Assembly (NCBI GenBank): GCA_009760855.2 | Contig: WPIO01000031.1 | Coordinates: forward strand, 2,419,001-2,483,000 | Direction of reading: 5' to 3' | DNA from: Cristatella mucedo | Lineage: Eukaryota; Bryozoa; Phylactolaemata; Cristatellidae | DNA: 64,000 nt | Shown: positions 44,734 to 56,600 of the stretch, piece after piece | Numbering within the stretch: position 1 is the stretch's first letter | Layout: every line of letters starts with the position of its first letter | The notes under the pieces: model-generated | The model's database searches: none | Told to the model about the DNA's origin: nothing | Seen by the model: the letters and a program-made list of their open reading frames with translations, nothing else | Translations under genes and position numbers: made by a program

Positions 44734-47700
44734 ATGCACACAGACACACCACGTAAGCGCAAACACACCATACACAATAAACACACAAACACACATTAAC
44801 TCCAAAGATGGGTCAGTGGCAATGCTAGGCTTCCACGTTGGTGAAATCGGTGCTTATCTCTCAGAAGCTAACATCTTAAGCAGAAACAAAGAAAACTCGC
44901 TAGCACATTGCATTGGTGAAGCATTTATGAACTTGAGCTGTACCGATGAGCAAGAGCTAAATGTGTCTTAGCTAGTTGAGCAAGCACTCCACACTGGCGC
45001 ACATCGGTTTGGGACCGTCCGGACTGCCATGGCCCAACAACTGGCATAACAATCTAGTCATGGCAAGACACTGGATTGCTTGACCTTATGCTCTCTTAGA
45101 AGTAAAGCCATTTGAGAAATGATGCTTGCCAACCAAAAACGTGATGCTTCGATAAAAAATTGCACAGGCAAGATCAACAAGCAGCACTTACACTGTCACC
45201 ACTTTCATGAGGCATAATGCCTCTGCTGCTGCCAACGTCCTCTCGTTTATCGCGCGACTTCTTGACCGTGTCGACAGAGGTCCCTTGTTCTTCTTCAACG
45301 TCTTCAGACGCCGACTGATAATGACCCGATTCATCAGAATCCACATCTTCCCCGTGCCTGCGGTCCGTCCTTCTTTCCTTGGGCTCGGCCATGGTGACGT
45401 CAGAACGAAGAGAGACAGTATAAGTGCCGGCGTCATTTGTGGAGCCTAGTGCCTCGTATCTGGTGTCTGTAGCACCCGATGCGCCAGCATGCACCAGAGG
45501 CAAACTGCCTCCAGCAGACAACTCGCCAGGGTCACTGGTCGAGAGTAGAGCCGGCTTTTGCTGTCCGCCACCAGGGCCGCGATCGTCACTGGCACCATCG
45601 ACGGTAAATCCACGGGCCAGCCCCAACGAGGCAGCCTGGTCGCCTTCACTCTGCGCCACTTCGGCGCTGCGAGTCACTTCTGCACGAGCAGAGCCCAATT
45701 CCTTCGCTGCCCAAGCCTGTTCGGCAGAGGATACTGGCGGCTGCCCGCTGTCACCGCTAAGTAAAGCGGCCCCACTCGCGTCAGCGCCTTCGCACGTAGC
45801 GTCGTCGGGCTGCCGGAATGCTGGGGCGTGAGAAAATGCTTGGCTCGGTCCGGGACACGGGCCGACGCCATTGCTGCTGCTTCTGGGCTCGGCCGGGTGG
45901 CCGACAGGCAGCACACTCAGAGCCATGTGCTGAGGCGGCATGCTATCCTCACGCCCTTCGTCTGCTTGGCTACAACAGCAGATAACTAAGACTCTTCTAC
46001 AAGACGGGATTCGAGCAGAGGCGAACGGGTTAAATTGAGCGATGGCAGCAGCGATGCCAAGCGGAGGCCAAGCACGAGCGCCTGACGGCGGCACACGGTG
46101 CGTACGGCACATGCACAGGCTTAGCTCGCGCACGAGCATGCGACGCTCGGGTGGTAGAGGGGGAGGGGGCAGAGAAGTGTGGCTAAACATCTGGTGCCAC
46201 CTTTACAAAACGCAAAGTCAAAAACAACCGGTTCTCAGCAATTTTTCTTAGGAGCATAGTAAGAAGAGAAACCACAATTTGGCGCACTGAGGCTCACTAC
46301 TCGTCGGCAGAGATTTCCCCAAGCTCTAGGTGCACAGGAATTCTCTCTCTCCCCAAGCTACGACGGGAAAACCTAGCGAATGCTAATCTTTACAGGTGCG
46401 TGGTAATCTGGAGGCTCAGGACGGGCAGAGCAGCACCAGCCAAGTGACAGGGTCAGCCCCGGTGACGTACCAAAAGAAAAGGCAGGCTGCCCCTTCAGCC
46501 TCTCTACCGATTGCTCTTCCATGATATGTGGACAATCTTCCTCAAAGTTGTTTGAAATAATGCCAAGAGGCTGTGAAACTACTAGGTAGAACCATCGATC
46601 AGAGTTTTAAAAAACCGGGTGCAATATCAATGTCAAGGCAATATAAGGCAATATCAATGCCAGGTCAGGTCAGGATACATTGAAAAATTAAGCTGCACGT
46701 ATAGGTAACTGGACTATGGAGACACCAAGTCAGAAGGGAATCTATAATGGCCACCGGGGAAAGCGAAAATAGAGTAAATGCCATGTAGAAGGGCAGAAAA
46801 AGACAGACGATGGAATGATATAAGTGGCAAAAACTAACAGCCACATTATCAGCAAGCAACTGTGCCGACTGTATAACGTGGTAGCACGGAAACATCTAGG
46901 AAGACTAAGCAATCAAAAGGAACGAGAACGACGAAGAAAGATAATCCAGCTTTTCAGTAGGATAAGAAAAACTTATGTGCTTATCGATACTAAAAGAAAC
47001 TGGCACATAATAAGAAAAAACACAACACATTAAGTGTGGTAAGTTGGCATCTTTTAAAAATACAAACTGAAGATCATCTGGATGACTCAAAACACACATT
47101 CAGTTCGAGTCCAACGAAGGCCTGAGTTCCCGATGTATCAAAATTAGCAAAAAATGTGATGGAAGCATGTTTAAGTCAATTTGTGATGAGGACCCCAAGT
47201 TACAATTACTAAAAAAATCACAGAAGACATATTGGCAGAGCAACAACTCGGCCACGAAAGACCAATGGAAGCACTGTAGCTCTAATGTGATGAATGGGGG
47301 CAACAAGCCAGGATTTGATTAGCATTAGGTAAAAACTCACAAAGAGCAGAAAACATGCACACTTCTTTAATTAGTTAAACTAGCCGTGGGCTTGACACTG
47401 CTTTCCAACAAAGTACTCAAAACAAAGTCGGCCAGAGTCGGTAGTCACCGTCCTTCAGTAGCCTTACAAGTACAGCAGAGCTCCCGGCAGATCAGGGTCG
47501 TGCTTGGCAGCTATCCGGGGTGCTCAGCTAGCGGCCCACCGAAAGTTTGAAGGTTGAGTCTGCAAAAGTCGCTCCCTGTCGTCTGGTAGGCTGGCAGCAT
47601 GGTGAAATCAAAGAAGATGCAGTTTAAAAAACACTGGCTAGACTCCTGAACTGCAACTGCAAGCACTGAGATACGTAGGTTGAAGATTTACTGATCCTAA

Positions 47701-48135
47701 TGCAGAGTCAGATTGGTCTGGCATATCACAAAACAGAGGTATATGTCCTATTGTGGCTGTCCGTATAACCATCGACTTATTGATTATACCTCAAAGATGT
47801 GCAGTCTATAACCTCAGATGGAGTACGATCATCCGGTTTTAATTTCCATAAGTTAGTTGAAGGCAAATCTTGTGACCCACGAGTTTGCAAAAGCCCATCA
47901 TCTTGAGCCGACATCGTACCTTTGAAATGAGAGCATATTGCAGTGCTACTGAAGTATTATATAAAATCAATGCAGCGTGACAGCTGTCAGCACACATCAA
48001 CAAGCAATTAAGACACTTTGAACAGTGCCCACTGCACTATTATACACATGAGTATATATCAGACTGACTCACATATATTGACACAAACAGTAGGAAATGA
48101 ACAACGAAGAGTAAACGAACTGCCTTTAAAATATA

Positions 48136-48214
<79 letters not shown>

Positions 48215-51200
48215 TTTGTATAGTTCCCTAAGAAAACTTAGATCTCTATCCAGGTGCTTCAAATATGCCCCAGGGCTCTATCAAGATGTTTCTAATATGC
48301 CTCAGGCTCGAACCCGTGATCTTGTTCGTCAAAGGCGAGCACATTTAGTACCTCCAGGTTTAGGTCACTTGGCCACACGTTTCATTGACGTCTAGTGAGG
48401 GTGAAAACAATTGCAGTCATAACAAATTATGATGAGTGTGGAATACAGGCGATCAGGATTTGAGACGATCAGAAAGGAAATAATGCTACATACTCATCAG
48501 TGAATACATTTCAGCAATTATTGAAATACTAAGTTCTTGAAAACCCTAGAATAGATTCGATATATAAATTCTTGAAAACCCTAGAATAGATTCAATAATA
48601 ATAATAATACATTTACTATAGCGACCTCAGAAAACTTAATCTCTCTCTAGGCCCTTCACATTTGCTGTAAAGGAAGCACAATCGAATAGTTAGTGGTAGC
48701 ATGCTTAATGACAACAAGCATAACATGGTTAGGGGTGCCTGCAAAAGGTCAGCATGCAAATATTGCTAGTGGCAGCATGCGGTGTCAGCATGCGTAATGC
48801 ATAATGCTAAATGCTATGATAAACAGATGCGTTTTTAGTTTCCGTACTCAATTGCAGTCACCATTGCTCCTGTATAACAGGAACCAAAATAAACAGCCCC
48901 CAATCCCTATTCCAATTCAATCAATTTTCGACAAAGGGCACTAGTAGCTGCCACTTTTACAGCCGACGCCTGTCTTCTGGTATTGACGTGAGAAACATTT
49001 GGTGCTTCACTTGAATGACGACTTTTCCCGAGCTTTAGCTACGACCATAGAACCAAATAACTGGTTTAAATAACTTTCCTATTTGGAAAAAAGACGGCAG
49101 GGGCAAAAAATAACAATAAAGCTTGACTAGTCGTCAGGCTTCAATTTCATGAACAGTGTCAGTATAAGAAGAAATAGTCGACCAATTAAACAGCTTCAAT
49201 TGTATAGCCACAGAAGAAACTTAGCAGTTATCAAGCCACCGGCGATTGCCTGTTGCACGACTCAAACCAACAATCTGGTGGTGAAGTGAAGGCCCCTAAG
49301 CCTAAGAGGGGCCTTCACTAAGACTCGTGGGCAATATGACTTATCCTATGTTTCCTTGAAAAAGAAAAGCTCTCATTGATTAAGGAGCGTGAACCCGAGC
49401 TGAACCAAGCATCGTTACAGCACCTAGAAAGAGATTGATTGAGTTCTCTGAGGGCGCTGTATCAGGTGCATTATTATTATTATCCCATTCCCAGCCAGAA
49501 GAAGGAATAAAAAGGGTAGCCGATGCCACAGCCTCACTTGTAAAGTGGCAGAAGAGCCTATACACTCATCATCACCACTTGCACTGGGCAATAGATAATC
49601 ACCCGACAGCAGGACTCGAACCCTCAACCTCGGTCATGAAAAGCAAGCACCTTTACCCTCGGCTAAAATCCTTGGGCTAAAAAGATCTCAATTCAGCAAT
49701 CGAGGCGCATATCAGCTTGAGCACATCAAAGACTTAAAAACAGCGTAGCCTTGCATATCAGGAGCCTGCTTTCGGCTATCTGTTATCAACACGCTAAATG
49801 ATAATATAGCATGCTCACATACATACACACACCCAGGGCAGGGGTTAAGCTGATCTTTCGTATCCTACTCTGTTCGGTATTTGAGTACCAGGAGCCTGAT
49901 TTCGGCTATCTGTGATCAAAATGCGTAATGATAATGTAGCATGCACAGACACCCGGGGCAGGAGTATAAGTGTAACGTTTCTCATCCGGCTCTGTTTGGT
50001 ATGATAACAGCAGATGACATGGCTGTAGCAAAGCATTACCATGCACCAATCACAATTTGGACAGTCACTGAACAAATAGACCATGTCAAAACTAAAAACA
50101 AATGATGCAGTGATCTTATCTGTGGCGGTTTCTAGGTCGTGAGACAGGCAGAAGAACAGGCAGCACTCAGCTCCAAAGCATCATGCAAACTTATTTGTCA
50201 GGTTGACATGCAGTCAAACTAATAATAAAAACATCGATCGAAAATGCTTAAATACGCAACTATCCTGCCTTGCTTTTAAGACATAGACACTGCAACCGGT
50301 GCTCTACGCAAATGTACAAACAACGTGCACACCAACAGTTTCTAATAACTGTTTTGTGTCATGCTCACCAGTGGATGCTACTTTCATCATAAAATAGAAC
50401 TTGCGCTAACCAAAGCTAGCAAAATCTAGCAAATCGTAAAGCATATTCATGGTGATTCGTATTGACTACGAAGGAACTCAATATGGAAGACATCATAAGC
50501 TATTTGCTCATTTCCATATTACAGAGGTTGTCATAGCACGAACTTCTAATAGCTCACAAAGTTTAAGACCTTTGTTCTGGTTTGCCATGGATATATACCC
50601 AGAGAATTGTGAAATCTCTATTTGGAAACACCAGCAGGCGACACCAAGCAGTGCATCATCAGAATGCAAAGCTGTGCAACTATTGATTGATTGCTGTGTG
50701 CCACTTGCTGTAGCCAGTCCGGCTCATTGTACCCAATCACTTAGGATCAACAGGTCCCATCTGTGGGAGGGTGTGTGTGTATAAAATTATACCGTAAATT
50801 CGATAGGCTGCTTGATGGGGGGCGGCTGGTGAATTTTGATCAGAAGTGCCTCAGTGTGGCAGTTGCAACGTTCACCGAAAGAGAAGCCTAGCTGCAAAGT
50901 TCTGTACCTTAAGCTACTCGTGTGCCAGACGCTCAGAGCATGCAGCTAGCTATAGTTCCGACTAGGGCAATAGTAACACTCGACCTGCAATCCATGCCCA
51001 GAACACAAACGTGCAGTAACACATGCGCAGACACATGCTCGCGCACGCAATGAGGCAGCGGCAGCTATTGCAGCAACAGCAGCAGCACAACAGCCGGTGC
51101 AGCAGCAGCAAATTATTAAGATTATTAAGCTGTGCCCGAGTGACGACTATTATAGAAGCACAGCAGTACTCAAAAGCACACTGCCGAAAAAATGCTCACA

Positions 51201-53660
51201 AGCTGAGGCAATATCACCGTCTGGTGGCTTCATTTTGTCGAGGCTGTGAGCACCTTCCACCCGGTCGCCTTCACGTGCTTCGGCAGCAGCTGCAGCTGCT
51301 GCTACTGGGGCTGCTACTGCTGCTGCTAGTGAGGATGAGGCCCCATTGCTGGTGCTGATACAACTCCTTGGTGGGTCAAAACCACCGTCACCACTGGAGC
51401 TAACGGTTGTGCGTAACTCAGTCTCATCAGCTAGGCGGTTGTCCAGCTCCAGTAGGCTAGGACTTGCACGGCTGATCATGTGAAACGACTGACTGCTGCT
51501 ACTGGTGAGTTGTGAACCCCCGGATAGAGACAACATGGACGCTTCAGCACCAGCACCAGCAGCAGCAGCTGCTGCGGCTTTTGTGGGTGCTTGCTCTGCG
51601 TCGAAACGAAGTCCACCTGTCAAATATGGCACAACAAACTTGACTCACACAGTTGCAGCTGAGCTTGGGCTCGTGAGCGCGCCCCTCGGCACAAGGTGAG
51701 CATGAGCAGCAGCATCAGGTACATCTGTAGGTGTAAGAAAGCTAGCTCCCTGCTATAAAAAAAACTAACTGATGTTAAAAGTGCTTTAAAAAAAGCGGAA
51801 AAACGGCAATGGCTCTGACAAGTGCAAAACCTGGCAGCTTTGCCGTTAGTATGGGCAAAGCCTTTAGCAGGCAATGAGTAACCAGTCAGCGACTACCGAT
51901 TCCCAGTGGAATATTCCAATGAAGCAGATGATAACTTACAGCTAGTCGAATGCGTAATTAATGTCCCGGCACCAAGTCATTAGGGATAGCAGGACTATTA
52001 GGCAAGCCAAGAGTTGAATTCATTAACGAGTACGTCTGACAACAAGGAAGACAATCGCTAAATGCTGTCCAGCAAAAGTGCAATAAAAACAGCGATTGTA
52101 GATAAAGAATATGCTATGATACCATTTTCTTTCAAAAAATGTCTTGCCAGCAAGCAGTGGCCAATGAACGACAGCCAGCTCCAAATAACAATGAAAGAAC
52201 ACAGCCTCCCTAGCCCAGACCAGCACTCCTTGATCTACACATCCCTTCATCCTACATGCTCCATCCTACACACTCCTTCATTCAACATGTTCCTTGGTCC
52301 TACAAGCTCCTTGGACCTACACCAGCGGTTGTCAACCTGTGGGTCGCGACCCTTTTGGGGGTCGAATGACCCTTTCACACGGGTGACCTAAGGCCATCGG
52401 AAAACACGCATTTCCACATTGTGCGCATACTAATTTTACGGTTGGAGTCGCCACAACATGATGAATTGTATTATAGGGTCGCGACATTGGGAAAGTTGAG
52501 AACCACTGTCCTCCATCCTGCTCCTCGGGTCTACACGCTCCTCGGTCCTATACACACTGACGGCACACGACACACGTGTATGGCAGCCACCAGAGGGAGA
52601 CTCGAGCGGCAGCAGCCTGACCATACCGCCAGACGAATGATGCCGACTCAGCTCGAGGCTCGGCAGGCTGACAGAAAGTGAAACTCCATGCTGTGGCTGA
52701 GCTATGCTATCAGGGCCAATGATTTCAAAGGATAAACTTGGGTTGCTCCTGGACCGCAGTCGCACAGCTGCTTCTGGCAGTGGCGCGGTGCTGCTCTCCA
52801 CGTTGCCTACAAATCAAAAGCAAATCGAGACCGTGCAGATACCACAACGCTGACTCGGCAAGCAGGAGGCCGTGCATGGGCTACGATGCACACAAAAATG
52901 AAGTGCCTCGGTGAAAGCTAAGCAGCGCCATGCGGTGGCGAAAAATGCCAACACGCCGATCCCTCGTTGCATCATACTAACTCGTGATTTATAAAAGTGC
53001 TACTACGAATGGCACAGCATTTTTTAATAGAGATCACACATTCAGCTCATATGCAAGCAATGTATGGAACTTGCTGCCGACCGGCGTTTCCATATTCTCT
53101 GATTTTATAACATCTCAAAGGGAACTAAAATTCCAGTTTTCCTCAAAGCATATACTTGGTCTGAATGAATCGTCTTGTGCGTATTTATTTATGGGTGCTA
53201 CTCTGCATGCTATTGTCACTAATTATTGAAATGCTTCCTTTCCAGGATATGTGAGATGACTAGACAGACACTCATTGTGTCCTCTTAGGAGGCAATAGCA
53301 ATGCTGTCTTGATATTGTTGTCATTTTGTTGCAGTCATTTGATGAAGGTGATGGTGATGAGTCTGCACTTCATGCAAAATAACAGCAGCACTAATAGCAT
53401 TGTTTCACCAAAATCTGCATTAGTGCAATAGAGCCAATTACTAGTAAATCTAAACTTGGTATAGTGTAATGCCCCCTACTTGAAGCCAAACAAAACCATT
53501 GGTGCTAGCCACACCTCATCCCGTCAGACTCATAGCTAGGTTTGGTTTTGAGGCTCAATATCTTCTATCATTAAATGTCCCGCTACGATTCCACAGACGA
53601 TTTATTACGACCATTAAAGCTTGCTGTTGCTGCCAGTTTGCTTCGGGAGTACTACTGCAC

Positions 53661-53699
<39 letters not shown>

Positions 53700-56600
53700 T
53701 ACTTGATAAAGTGCCCTCAGAGAACTTAATCTCTTTCTAGGCGCTTTACATTTGCTGCAAAGAGAAATGCAATTAAATGGTAAGTAAAATCATGCTTGAA
53801 AAACAAACAAAATGAATAGCATGGTTAGGGGTGACATGCACAGGGTCAGCATGCAAATGTGGTTAGTGGCAGCATGCAGTGTCAGCACGAATAAGCACGT
53901 GAAGGACGAATCACAGGGACCCACTAAATGCTGTCCTAAATAAGTGTGTTTTTAAGTTCCTTTTAAATGTGGTCAGTTCAGGGGATGTTCTGACGCAGGT
54001 CGGGAGGGAGTTTCAGGCTTTGGGAGCATACGAACTAAATGCATGGTCTCCAAAGGATTTGAGGTTTGTACGAGGTATTTCTAGACTGTTGGATTCCGAA
54101 AAGCAGGTGGTACGATGCTTGGCCTGATGGGGGAGTATGTCGGAGAGATAGGCTGGAGCCATAGAATGAAGGGACCTAAAAGTGCAGTGCTTGCTTCTGC
54201 CAGACTCCCCAAGTTAAGTAATCCCCATAGAACATGCTAGCGTACCAGAGGGGGGGGTGGCCGGTGTCAAACTAAGACCTGAACTGTTGAGAGTAACAGC
54301 AAATACGCATTCTCCCATTAAAGCAACTGCCAATTTTATGAGCTAATCCCTTCATTATCCCATTACACTGCAGCTAGTTTCTCCATCAGTAAACAAAATG
54401 TAGAAAATAATTCCTTTGTACAGTAGCCTAATCTTTATTCAGGCTCTTCACATAAGCCATGAGGCTCGACCCAACGACCTCGATCATGCAATGCAATCAA
54501 CTTGACCTTGGTCAGAGCAAGCAATTTAACCGCTGGGCCAAACCAGACCGGCAAGTAGAATTATAACTGCCACTTACATCAGTGACCAGTAATCATTTGT
54601 GCCTGGCCCTAATCAATGCTTCCGCACCTAAAGTTCTTTTGCTGATCCACAAGGCCTGCCATGGGCTTGGCTCCTTCGTACTGAGCTGGTACACCAGCTT
54701 CAGCCTCCTTGTGCTCTCAGGTCGTGTATGGACAATAAACTAGCTGTTCTATTCGTCCACTTACAGACCATTGGCAACAGAAGCTTTAACTCTGCAGTTC
54801 ATAGACTGTGGAGCTCGCTTCCACAATTCTTACGCCACGACAACTACTCTCTGCTGCCGACTATGGCTCATCCTTTTCAGCGGTCCTCAGCTGCTACTTC
54901 CATGCTAATCACTGCCTCAACTGCTCTCCTGAATCTGCTATGCTTCCCACTTTCTCTTTCTAGTGTGAGACGAAGTCAATTGGCTACCGAATGCATACCG
55001 GAAGCTGCTTAGGCTGTGAGTGCCCTAAGCAAAACTCTCCTGTGTAACACCCACATAGTATTTATGGCTTTGTGGAGTTACAGGCGGAGATATATTATAT
55101 TACCCCGATTTACGACGATTTCTTTTTCCTACTCTAAGATCGCTGAAACCTTGTGGTAAAGTGGCCCTGGTTCCTACTTGACCCTTTTACTTTGGCGCCA
55201 TTCTCGGCTTCTGCTAAACAACTTTTTAAATCTCTTCTCCTCTGTCCGGCTAGTGGCAAGTTGCCGACGGTGGCAGTAATTTATCATGTACTAGGCAGCA
55301 AACTAGCTACATCTGTGACTTTTCTCACTTTCTTTCTGTTCTCTGCCTTTAGGATCACCTCTTTTTTCATTCGAGATTATCTTAAAATGCTTTGATAACC
55401 CAGCACAGTGTGTTCCAACATCTATTCACTCAACTTGAGTCCTTCTGCCTCTGCCTGCACCCGGTCAAGCTTCCAGGCACATAAGTGGCCACAGCCTCGA
55501 TCAAACTATCTCCAGTGACAGTTCCCTATCGAAACCTACCGTCAGCCCTTTCGGCAGGTCTGTTCACATGCATATTTCCTTCTCCAAAGAAAGAGCTTCT
55601 CTTTCACCATCCAAAATTATCCGTGAGTAATGAAGTCTGAGGTTTCATTACACTGGTGTAGTCTGCAGCAAAGTTGTGTCCTCTAAACTTCTACTCAACC
55701 CTCCAACCGACCTTTTCACCCTTAATGCAATGCTACGACAACTAGAGGCTGGCCAAGGTCAGTTGAATGTGCAATTCTATCTAGTTGACAGATCCTTCCC
55801 ACCGAGAAGCACTGTCGTTTATGACTGGCATAAAAAGAGTAAGGAAGACTGAACGCCGACTTGAGAAGACTGCCAAACAGTCAGGACTCTTTATGGTTTA
55901 ATAGAGCTACAGACGGAGATACATTACATTACATTACTCACCATCCACCACTTGGCATTCGAAGATTATGAAGGTTCTATCAATCCATTTCAGCTAACAC
56001 AAAGCCCAGATTTTATATATAAGTAGTGGAATCACTGATCAAGAGTCCAAAAGTGTTTTTGTCCACTATCGACCATCTTCTGAACTGCTCCCAAGCAAGT
56101 ATTATGTACAGTGATCCCACTGGTGACTTAGCCGAACGTTTTTCTAAATTCTTTGCAAGAAAGATAGGACAGATAGCAGTATCCACCACCCCCCCCCTTA
56201 CTGGCATACCTGCAGGACTGCAATCCCTCGTCATTCTTCTTTTTTCTCTCACCCTCCTTCAAGCCTGTCTCTACAAAACTCTCCGCTAAACTTTTCCCCA
56301 GGCTACAAAAAAGATCACCAAAACTCTAGATCCTGTCCCCACACTTCTTTTCATGAGATGTATAGACCTATTCCTGTCCAACCTAACAAATATTGCAAAT
56401 ATGTTATTGGCTACAAGTGAGATCCATTCCTCTCTGAATAATAATAATAATAAAACTTTTGATATAGCACCCTCGGATAACTCCATCTCTTTCTAGGCAC
56501 TTAACATTTGCTGCAAAGGAAGCACAATCGAATGGTTAGTATTACCATGCTCAATACACAACAAGAATAACATGGTTAGGAGTGACATGCACAGGGTTGG

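Larger units (their letters stand above)
22866..45735. repeat. Large tandem duplication, unit 2 (22.9 kb)
   Basis: Collinear with unit 1. It starts with the same Tc1-like sequence (ctttacctttc..aggattca) as 3475 and ends within exon N7. It is longer because of private insertions: LINEs at 29.06, 32.73 and 42.07 kb, and expansion inside the TIR element at 30.4-32.5 kb. Confidence 0.85.

Noticed and set aside
45188-45831. Plus-strand open frames over exon N7 (135 and 80 codons)
   Set aside because: They are shadows of the GC-rich minus-strand coding exon.
50449-50784. 111-codon plus-strand open frame
   Set aside because: No recognised similarity, no splice context, and it is not repeated elsewhere.
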